Shown in pieces: positions 32,515 to 38,970 of a stretch of DNA of 40,666 nucleotides. Where the stretch lies: contig JAZKIX010000022.1 in assembly GCA_040384645.1 (NCBI GenBank), positions 1 to 40,666 of the forward strand. The letters are read 5' to 3'. The notes beneath the pieces were generated by a model that saw nothing but the letters and a program-made list of their open reading frames with translations, was not told the origin of the DNA and searched no databases. Source of the DNA: JAZKIX01 sp040384645. Its GTDB lineage: Bacteria; Pseudomonadota; Gammaproteobacteria; Burkholderiales; Burkholderiaceae_D. The position numbers and the translations under genes are program-made. The stretch's first letter is position 1, and each line of letters opens with the position of its first letter.

Positions 32515-33821
32515 TGTTGCGGCTATATTCGCTGGCTTGGTATCTGGCCATGCCGCTAGTGTTGCTGCGGCTCTGGTGGCGCGGTCGCAAGGAGGTCGGC
32601 TACCGGCAACATCTGGCCGAGCGTCTGGGCTGGTATCGCGCTGTGAAGCCGTCGCCCGGCGTGCCTGTCGCGCCCCTGATTTGGGTACATGCCGTCTCGG
32701 TCGGCGAAACCCGCGCCGCAGAACCCTTGATCCAGGCGCTGCTGCTGCGCTATCCCTCGCACCATATTTTGCTCAGTCACATGACGCCGACCGGTCGCGC
32801 TACTGGTCAGGCGTTGTTTGGCGATGCTATAGCGCGTCTGCGCCTGCAGCAGTGTTACCTGCCGTATGACACCGGTTGGCTCGTGAGCCGCTTCTTGCGC
32901 CAATTCAAGCCGCGCATTTGTATCCTGATGGAAACCGAAGTCTGGCCCAACCTAATCGCGCAATGTGTCCGGCTGCGGGTGCCGGTGGCGCTGGTCAATG
33001 CCCGCTTGTCGGCACGTTCTTTGTCCAAGGCTGAGCGTTTTTCAAAATTGTTATTGCCTGCTGCGCGTGCCATTACCTGTGTGGCAGCGCAGACCGACGC
33101 CGATGCCGAGCGCGTGCGCCAGCTTGGCGCAGCTCAGGTCCATGTAACCGGCAGCATCAAATTCGATGTCACGCCAGCCGCCGCGGTATTGGCCCAGGGT
33201 GCAGCCTTGCGTACCGCCATCGGCCAGCGTCCGGTGCTGCTATGCGCCAATACCCGCGACGGCGAAGAAGCACTGATCCTCGATGCCTTGTCGCAATTGA
33301 GCGTCGCCAATGCGCTGCTGATTCTGGTGCCGCGCCATCCGCAACGCTTTAATGCCGTGGCGAAAATGATAGAAGCGCGCGGCCTTGCGCTGTGCCGCCG
33401 TTCCGCCTTGGGCGAGGATCTGACGACCGCCAATGCTACGTTGGCACCGCAAGTGCAAGTCTTGCTGGGCGATTCGATGGGTGAAATGTTCGCCTATTAC
33501 AGCGCTTGCGATCTGGCCTTCGTTGGCGGCAGCCTATTGCCGCTGGGTGGGCACAACCTGATCGAAGCTTGCGCCCTCGGTAAGCCGGTCTTGCTCGGGC
33601 CGCACACTTTTAACTTTGGCGTGATCAGCGAAGAAGCGGTCGCCGCCGGTGCTGCCTTGCGGGTTGCGGATGCGGATGCGATCATGTTGCATGCCAGTCA
33701 ACTGCTTACCATGACGGAACGGCGGCATGTCATCGGCGCCGCAGCGCAGGCCTTCGCGCTGCAACATCGCGGTGCATGTGGCAGGACGCTGGATTTGCTT
33801 CAGCCCTTGTTGAAAGACTGA
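32514..33821 (+). CDS. waaA: Kdo transferase (WaaA/KdtA)
   Basis: GT30 enzyme that transfers one or two Kdo residues from CMP-Kdo to lipid IVA. It has an N-terminal membrane anchor (LYSLAWYLAMPLVLLRL). The catalytic Glu is in VHAVSVGETRAAEPL (Glu65), followed by HMTPTGRATG, PYDTGWLVSRFLRQFKP, LMETEVWPNL and VALVNARLSARS. The C-terminal part has TGSIKFDV, VPRHPQRF, LGDSMGEMF and GGSLLPLGGHNLIEA. At 435 residues it is full length. ATG 32514 shares a base with the KdoO stop codon; TTG 32511 is less likely. Essential in most Gram-negatives, so this stretch should belong to the core genome. Confidence 0.95.
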   Translation: MLRLYSLAWYLAMPLVLLRLWWRGRKEVGYRQHLAERLGWYRAVKPSPGVPVAPLIWVHAVSVGETRAAEPLIQALLLRYPSHHILLSHMTPTGRATGQALFGDAIARLRLQQCYLPYDTGWLVSRFLRQFKPRICILMETEVWPNLIAQCVRLRVPVALVNARLSARSLSKAERFSKLLLPAARAITCVAAQTDADAERVRQLGAAQVHVTGSIKFDVTPAAAVLAQGAALRTAIGQRPVLLCANTRDGEEALILDALSQLSVANALLILVPRHPQRFNAVAKMIEARGLALCRRSALGEDLTTANATLAPQVQVLLGDSMGEMFAYYSACDLAFVGGSLLPLGGHNLIEACALGKPVLLGPHTFNFGVISEEAVAAGAALRVADADAIMLHASQLLTMTERRHVIGAAAQAFALQHRGACGRTLDLLQPLLKD

Positions 33822-33872
33822 GCCGCAGGTTTTAATATTGCATGTTGACACCTTGCCTACATTGCCAATCAA

Positions 33873-34451
33873 ATGCCGAATCCGAGTTTGCCGATGCCAA
33901 TGACCATTGAAACCACTGAAGACCATCTGCCGTATCAAAAAATTGCGCTTCACCCGCACGCTGATCCGCGTGGCGATTTTACCGAGCTGTATCGCGCCGA
34001 TTGGTTCGATGGCCCGCCTCCAGTGCAATGGAATTACGCACGCTCAAGAGGTAAAGTCTTGCGTGGCGTGCATGTGCATCTGCGGCATACCGATTACCTG
34101 ACCGTAATGGAAGGCAGCTTGTTAATGGCGACCAAAGACTTGCGGCGCGCCTCGCCTACTTACGGCCATAGCGAAGTGGTCGAATTGTCGGGCGATACGC
34201 CTTGCACCATCATGATTCCACCCGGCGTGGCGCATGGTTTTTATTCGACCGACGCCATTTTATATACGGTCGGCGTGTCGCATTATTGGGATCCTATCAA
34301 CGATGAATTCGGCTGCCGCTGGGACGATGCCGATCTCGCCATGCCCTGGCCCGCGATAGTCGCGCCGCAGCAGTCAGGGCGCGATCAGGCTGCCGGATCG
34401 CTGGCGGCGCTGCTGCAGGATTTACGTCAGCGCACTGGTCAGACATGGTAA
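33873..34451 (+). CDS. RmlC-like sugar epimerase (cupin)
   Basis: A 192-residue cupin of the dTDP-4-dehydrorhamnose 3,5-epimerase superfamily. Diagnostic segments are HADPRGDFTELYRADWF, GKVLRGVHVHL (with the His that serves as catalytic base in RmlC), DLRRASPTYG, MIPPGVAHGFYS and FGCRWDDADLAMPWP. It is divergent from housekeeping RmlC and there is no rmlABD beside it, so the substrate may be another 4-keto sugar or it may be an isomerase of the FdtA/WxcM-like side of the superfamily. Starts at ATG 33873 or 33900; I see no good ribosome-binding site for either. It overlaps the next gene by seven bases, so the two proteins probably work on the same nucleotide sugar. Confidence 0.78.
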   Translation: MPNPSLPMPMTIETTEDHLPYQKIALHPHADPRGDFTELYRADWFDGPPPVQWNYARSRGKVLRGVHVHLRHTDYLTVMEGSLLMATKDLRRASPTYGHSEVVELSGDTPCTIMIPPGVAHGFYSTDAILYTVGVSHYWDPINDEFGCRWDDADLAMPWPAIVAPQQSGRDQAAGSLAALLQDLRQRTGQTW

Positions 34452-35365
34452 AGATCGGACTAGTCGGTTGTGGTCGCTGGGGGCGGCATATCTTGCGCGA
34501 CCTCAAAGCGCTGGGCTGCTGGGTTGCCGTGGTCGAACCGGACGCAGTCAATCAAGCCGAGGCCAACACGGTTGGCGCCGACTTGGTCATCGCTTCGCTT
34601 GATCAATTGCCAGCCGTGACCGGTTGCGTGGTGGCGGTACCGACCCTGCTGCACCATGCCGTATTGCTGCAGCTGTTGGGGCGTGCTTGCCCGATTTTTT
34701 GTGAAAAGCCGCTGACCGCCGATCTGGCGCAGGCGCAGCAGTTGGTCGATCTGGCCGGCGAACGGATTTTCGTCATGGAAAAGTGGCGTTACCATGCCGG
34801 CGTGCTGGCCCTGCGTGATCTGGCGCAAGGTGCCAGGCTGGGCCCGGTTCTCGGCCTTAAGACCACCCGCCTGCAATGGGGCAGCACGCATCGGGATGTC
34901 GATACCAGCTGGATTTTATTGCCGCACGATTTATCGATTGCCTTTGAAATCCTGGGCTATCTGCCGCAGCCGCGCCATGCCGTGATCGAGTCCGATCAAG
35001 GTGGCTTATTGGGCTTGTCAGCATTTCTTTCCGGGCCAGCTTGGCTGCAGTGCGAAATCGGCATCCGTAGCCCCGCCTATCAGCGCCGGATCGAGCTGCG
35101 CTGCCGCGATGGCATTGCCGTCCTGGCTGATGCCTACGATACCCATTTAAAAGTTTTGCACACCGATCCGGCCGCCCGCAGTGGTGCAGCACCGGCATGG
35201 GAAATCCAGCCCTTTGCCGCCAATAATCCTTTGCTGTGCGAGCTGGAAGCCTTTGTCGCCTACCTTACCGGCGAGGCTGCGCCGCCCAAAAGCACGGCGC
35301 GCGAAGCATTGAACATTGTGCAAACCATCACCACCCTTCATCAACTGGCGCAGCAATATTCATGA
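34445..35365 (+). CDS. Gfo/Idh/MocA family sugar oxidoreductase
   Basis: A 306-residue NAD(P)-dependent dehydrogenase. The N-terminal Rossmann fold has IGLVGCGRWGRHILRDL (4-20). The family EKP motif occurs in PIFCEKPLTADLAQAQ, with the catalytic-region Lys. The C-terminal part is the substrate-binding GFO_IDH_MocA_C fold, with DTSWILLPHDLSIAFEILG carrying a His-Asp pair in the usual active-site place. Such enzymes oxidise or reduce 3- or 4-keto nucleotide sugars in surface polysaccharide pathways. It overlaps the RmlC-like gene (ATGGTAA) and the following glycosyltransferase (ATGA). The three genes form a cassette; the specific sugar cannot be assigned. Confidence 0.85.
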   Translation: MVKIGLVGCGRWGRHILRDLKALGCWVAVVEPDAVNQAEANTVGADLVIASLDQLPAVTGCVVAVPTLLHHAVLLQLLGRACPIFCEKPLTADLAQAQQLVDLAGERIFVMEKWRYHAGVLALRDLAQGARLGPVLGLKTTRLQWGSTHRDVDTSWILLPHDLSIAFEILGYLPQPRHAVIESDQGGLLGLSAFLSGPAWLQCEIGIRSPAYQRRIELRCRDGIAVLADAYDTHLKVLHTDPAARSGAAPAWEIQPFAANNPLLCELEAFVAYLTGEAAPPKSTAREALNIVQTITTLHQLAQQYS

Positions 35366-36315
35366 CTACTTTTACAATAATTATCCCGACCCATAACCAC
35401 GCCGACACCTTGCGCTACTCAGTGCAAAGCGTGTTGTGGCAAACCCGTCAAGATTTCGAGCTATTCATCATCGGCGACGGCGTGCCGGATCGCACCCGCC
35501 AGATCGTGGCCGAACTGATGGCGGAAGATGCGCGTATCCGTTTCTTTGATTTTCCCAAGGGACAACGGCACGGCGAAGCGCATCGGCATCAAGCCTTGCA
35601 AGAAGCGATTGGCCGCTTTGTTTGCTATCAATGCGACGACGATCTATGGATGCCGGACCATCTGGAAACAATGGCTGAAATGCTGGAGCAGACCGACATC
35701 GCCCACTGCATGCAGATGGAAGTTGGCATCGATGGACGCGTCGTCAGTTCGATGTTCGATGTCGCGATAGATCCTGATGGCATCCAAAAAATGCAAACCT
35801 CGCAAGCCGGCTTTGGCCTCGCCAGTGGGGGGCACCGCATGGACATGTATCGCCGCTTGCCGCAAGGCTGGAACCCGGCACCGGTCGGGATCAATACCGA
35901 CCTGCATTTCTGGCTGCAGATATTGGCGCAACCCGGCTGCCGTTACGCCTCGTACAAATGGCCGAATGTAATCCACCTGTCCTCGGTGCCGCGCAAAGAT
36001 TGGTCGGTGGAGCAGCGCGTGGCTGAACTGGCGCATTGGTGGGGCAAAATCCAGACCGAATCGGCGCGCAGCAAGCTGGTCAAGCTGTGCCTGATGCCAA
36101 TCCATAATCAATTGTTCCGCGCATATCATCAACCCGTACCCAGTCTCAGCGCACCGGTCGCCGCTGCGCGTGTGCTGCCCGCAACGCCGTCGCAAACCAA
36201 GCCGCTGACACCATACCAATGGCAAACCCGCTTGCCGGGACAGACGCCAAGTTATGGATGGGAATACGCGCGAGGCAAGGTGCAGCTTGGGGCGACGCAG
36301 GCGCTGGTCTATTAA
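35362..36315 (+). CDS. GT2 family glycosyltransferase
   Basis: A 317-residue enzyme with an N-terminal GT-A fold: FTIIIPTHNHADTLRYSVQS (4-23), FELFIIGDGVPD (nucleotide site, 33-44) and the DXD-type motif CYQCDDDLWMPDH. Later come HRMDMYRRLPQGW and an acidic GINTDLHFWLQI segment. The C-terminal about 70 residues are Pro/Ala/Gln-rich and show no domain. I set the start at ATG 35362 because it overlaps the oxidoreductase stop codon and the conserved fold begins at residue 4; an in-frame upstream extension to 35236 would lie inside the oxidoreductase gene. It is the last gene of the plus-strand run and converges with the minus-strand ygjP-like gene. Donor and acceptor are unknown. Confidence 0.85.
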   Translation: MTTFTIIIPTHNHADTLRYSVQSVLWQTRQDFELFIIGDGVPDRTRQIVAELMAEDARIRFFDFPKGQRHGEAHRHQALQEAIGRFVCYQCDDDLWMPDHLETMAEMLEQTDIAHCMQMEVGIDGRVVSSMFDVAIDPDGIQKMQTSQAGFGLASGGHRMDMYRRLPQGWNPAPVGINTDLHFWLQILAQPGCRYASYKWPNVIHLSSVPRKDWSVEQRVAELAHWWGKIQTESARSKLVKLCLMPIHNQLFRAYHQPVPSLSAPVAAARVLPATPSQTKPLTPYQWQTRLPGQTPSYGWEYARGKVQLGATQALVY

Positions 36316-36352
36316 ACCATTGAGGCGGGCCAATAAAGGCGTTAAATGATAA

Positions 36353-36376
36353 TTTAATACTGGGCACAGTATTAAA
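36353..36376. terminator. Inverted repeat between convergent genes
   Basis: A perfect 10-base stem, TTTAATACTG and CAGTATTAAA, with a 4-base loop (GGCA), about 40 bases after the GT2 stop codon. The arms themselves supply T-rich ends, so it could terminate transcription from either side. Confidence 0.5.
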
Positions 36377-36404
36377 AAAGGCGCTTTAAAAACGTGCGGA
36401 AGAA

Positions 36405-36426
36405 GGGGTATTTTGGCATATACCCC
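36405..36426. terminator. Second inverted repeat between convergent genes
   Basis: A 7-base stem, GGGGTAT and ATACCCC, with an 8-base loop, followed on the plus strand by GTTATTATT. It lies nine bases beyond the stop codon of the minus-strand ygjP-like gene and may act in either direction. Confidence 0.4.
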
Positions 36427-36434
36427 CGTTATTA

Positions 36435-37343
36435 TTAAAATATTGGGAGTGTTTCCAGGGCATTTTGGCGCAGGGTTTTCTTGGCCATCACAAAGTCGGG
36501 AAACACCGATTGCACCGTGGCCCAGAAGCGCGGGCTGTGATTCATTTCGCGCAGGTGCGCCAGCTCATGCGCGATCACGTAATCGATCAGGGGCAGGGCG
36601 AAATGGATCAACTTCCAGTTCAACCTGATCTTGCCTTGCGAAGTACACGAGCCCCATTGGGTGCTGGCCGAAGTGAGCGCAAACGATTGGTAAGCCACGC
36701 CGAGTTTGTCGGCATACAGCGGCAGCCGTTCGCCGAATAGGCGTTTGGCTTCCAGCTGCAACCAGCCTTGCACCCGGTCTTTCAATAGCTGTTCGTTGGC
36801 ATCGGCCGGCAAGCTGACGACCAGTTCACGCGAAGCCGCCTGATAAGCGATGGCGGCGTTCTGGGCTGCGTGCAGGCGCAAGGTGATAGTGCCACCCAAA
36901 TAGGGCAACGCCGNNNNNNNNNNCCAGCGCATTTTGGGCTCCAGACGGCGCACTGAACGCTCGCGCCGCTCGTGCAATTTGCTCAGAATCCAGCCCTGTT
37001 TTTCGCGGATCGCATTTTCGATTTCGCCAATCCCCAGCCATTTCGGCGCCGTGACGCGCAAGCCATCATCGTCGATCATAAAGCCGATTGAGCGTCGCTT
37101 AGAGCGGCGCAAACCATACGTCAAGGCATGCGGCCCGAGCTGAACGTGGCGTTGCGGATGCGCAGGCGGCGAACTGGGCGGGCTAGGCGGTAATGCAGGA
37201 ATCGGCACGGATGGTTTTTTAGGGAGTACAGGGGTGCGAATGAAGGGCGAGGGCGACACTAGCGTGTCAGACGATTTGATGTCCGCCGGCGGCGAAAAAT
37301 CGGGGGCAAACAAATCTAATTGAAGCTGATCGCGGGACGGCAT
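36435..37343 (-). CDS. YgjP-like zinc metallopeptidase (DUF45/M48-type fold)
   Basis: A 302-residue protein whose C-terminal half is a YgjP-like metal-dependent hydrolase. It contains the zincin motif HELAHLREMNHSPRFW (His259, Glu260, His263, and a downstream His as third ligand). Before this comes STQWGSCTSQGKIRLNWKL, the family signature. The N-terminal about 95 residues are Pro/Ser-rich and low in complexity, an extension common in Burkholderiales homologues. A 10-N gap (36914-36923) falls in the middle and keeps the frame; the conserved flank KMRW and LPYLGG matches the usual spacing. I use ATG 37343; a TTG at 37352 is in frame. No clear ribosome-binding site is seen. Substrate unknown. 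Confidence 0.85.
   Translation of the reverse strand: MPSRDQLQLDLFAPDFSPPADIKSSDTLVSPSPFIRTPVLPKKPSVPIPALPPSPPSSPPAHPQRHVQLGPHALTYGLRRSKRRSIGFMIDDDGLRVTAPKWLGIGEIENAIREKQGWILSKLHERRERSVRRLEPKMRWXXXXALPYLGGTITLRLHAAQNAAIAYQAASRELVVSLPADANEQLLKDRVQGWLQLEAKRLFGERLPLYADKLGVAYQSFALTSASTQWGSCTSQGKIRLNWKLIHFALPLIDYVIAHELAHLREMNHSPRFWATVQSVFPDFVMAKKTLRQNALETLPIF
36914..36923. other. Assembly gap (10 N) in the ygjP-like gene
   Basis: Ten N bases between Arg-Trp and Ala-Leu-Pro codons on the minus strand. The frame is preserved across it, and no adapter-like bases flank it. Confidence 0.95.
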
Positions 37344-37518
37344 GTGCTGCAATACAAAGAAATTTTGGCCTGTTGGAATCTACATAAATCGCTGCAGGAT
37401 CGATGATCCAGGTTGCTGCCGGCACCGAAAGCCCCAGCGCAAGCTTGCGATCATACCGCGCAGGAATGACCACAGGCATGGCCGTTACAAAATTTCTTTT
37501 CAGTACTAATCCTTCGAT

Positions 37519-38307
37519 TTAATCGTCAGATGTCACTGTCGCGGCAGCCGCTCTGGACGGTTGATACGGCGCGCTGTAAACATGTGGCGAGATGACCCGC
37601 ATTTCGGTTTCGATCCATGCTTCTACCAGTCGCATCAGACTATCCGGCGTATGTCCTTCGGGCGAGATCGGCGGTCCGATCGATACCGTGACCAGACCCG
37701 GTTTTTTAAGGAAAGAATTTTTGGCCCAGCATTCGCCCGAGTTTTGCGCAATCGGTATCACCAAGGCATTGGTGTCGATGGCGAGGCGTGTGCCGCCGGT
37801 TTTGTAACGGCCTTGCTGGCCGACCGCGATCCGTGTCCCTTCCGGGAAAAAAATAATCCATTGACCATCGGCCAGCCGGCGTTTGCCCTTTGCCACAATG
37901 CTTTGGAATGCATCCTTGCCCTTGCTGCGGTCAATCGGGATCATGCGCAACAGACCCAGACCCCAGCCAAAAAACGGAATGTAGAGTAATTCTTTCTTCA
38001 ATACATACACCAGCGGACGCGGCAAATTGCATAACAAGAAGATGGTTTCCCAAGCCGATTGATGCTTCGACAGCACAATCGCCGGCGCATCGGGAAAGTT
38101 TTCAGCGCCCTTGATCTGGTAGCGAATCCCGCAAATCGTCTTGGCCGCCCACACCACAAACACATTCCAACGCGAAGTCACGTAATAGCGCTGGTTATAC
38201 GGCAGCGGCGCCGCCAGCATGCAGACAAAGGACCAAATCACGGCCGCCACGATCATCAACACAGTCAGCAACAGGGAACGCAAGAACAATACGGTACTAC
38301 GCAGCAT
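37519..38307 (-). CDS. plsC: 1-acyl-sn-glycerol-3-phosphate acyltransferase (PlsC)
   Basis: Inner-membrane enzyme that acylates lysophosphatidic acid to phosphatidic acid. An N-terminal membrane segment (LFLRSLLLTVLMIVAAVIW) precedes acyltransferase motif I, here KHQSAWE (His82 to Glu87). The usual HX4D is HX4E, as I recall seeing in related betaproteobacteria. Motif III is FFPEGTR (153-159), followed by GGTRLAI and VIPIAQNSGECW. I chose ATG 38307, with GGA seven bases upstream, over the TTG at 38325. It lies 55 bases after gmhB on the same strand and is likely co-transcribed. The 262 residues are a normal length. Confidence 0.9.
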   Translation of the reverse strand: MLRSTVLFLRSLLLTVLMIVAAVIWSFVCMLAAPLPYNQRYYVTSRWNVFVVWAAKTICGIRYQIKGAENFPDAPAIVLSKHQSAWETIFLLCNLPRPLVYVLKKELLYIPFFGWGLGLLRMIPIDRSKGKDAFQSIVAKGKRRLADGQWIIFFPEGTRIAVGQQGRYKTGGTRLAIDTNALVIPIAQNSGECWAKNSFLKKPGLVTVSIGPPISPEGHTPDSLMRLVEAWIETEMRVISPHVYSAPYQPSRAAAATVTSDD

Positions 38308-38362
38308 ATTTTTTCCAGATAACAAGAGGGGAAGCCGCGCAAACTGGCGCAGCCATTAAGAA

Positions 38363-38920
38363 TTAAATTGCAAGCGCGAACTCGGGCGCCTTTAATAAAG
38401 TGTCGACCACGGCGGCCAGGTTGGTGTGGATTTGCGTGCCTGGCGGCAAGCCGCCTTTTTCGGCAGTGGCTGCGCCTTTGCCGGTCTTGACCAGATGCGG
38501 CGCGCAACCTAGCAAAAATCCGGCTTGCAAGTCGCGCAAGGAATCGCCCACGGTCGGCACGCCCTTCAGGTTGAGTTCAAAACGGCGCGATATTTCATTG
38601 AGCATGCCAGCCTTGGGTTTGCGGCAATCGCAATTGTCGTTGGCGGCGTGCGGGCAAAAGAATACGGCGTCGATCTCGGCGCCGACCAATTGCGCGGCAT
38701 TGTGCATTTTTTGGTGGATCGCATTGAGCGCGGTAATGTCGAGCAAGCCGCGCGCGATACCTGATTGATTGGTCGCCACTACGACCCGGTAACCGGCTTG
38801 ATTCAATTGTGCAATCGCTTCCAGCGAACCGGGAATCGCCACCCACTCAGCCGGCGATTTGATGAAATCGTCCGAGTCTTTATTGATCACGCCGTCGCGG
38901 TCGAGAATGATAAGTTTCAT
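38363..38920 (-). CDS. gmhB: D-glycero-beta-D-manno-heptose 1,7-bisphosphate 7-phosphatase (GmhB)
   Basis: HAD-superfamily phosphatase that removes the 7-phosphate in the ADP-heptose pathway. The nucleophile motif LDRDGVIN (6-13, Asp7 and Asp9), ATNQSGIARG (49-58), a zinc-loop CPHAANDNCDCRKPKAGM with its three Cys and one His, and VGDSLRDLQAG are all present. It feeds ADP-heptose to WaaC, encoded about 7 kb away on the other strand. It follows glyS by 50 bases. The 185 residues are normal. Gene order glyS-gmhB-plsC is characteristic of Burkholderiales. Confidence 0.95.
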   Translation of the reverse strand: MKLIILDRDGVINKDSDDFIKSPAEWVAIPGSLEAIAQLNQAGYRVVVATNQSGIARGLLDITALNAIHQKMHNAAQLVGAEIDAVFFCPHAANDNCDCRKPKAGMLNEISRRFELNLKGVPTVGDSLRDLQAGFLLGCAPHLVKTGKGAATAEKGGLPPGTQIHTNLAAVVDTLLKAPEFALAI

Positions 38921-38970
38921 GGTGGGCGCTCGCTAGCAGTGGGATTGCAGATTTGTTTTAAAAATGAAGC

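Noticed and set aside
29220..33821. Long reading frames on the minus strand and in other frames under manB, waaC, kdoO and waaA (up to about 217 codons)
   Set aside because: Typical GC-rich shadows of well-identified genes, full of Arg/Ala/His runs and without ribosome-binding sites.
37267..37479. A 70-codon minus-strand reading frame between ygjP and plsC
   Set aside because: It overlaps the 5' end of the ygjP-like gene out of frame and shows no protein features.
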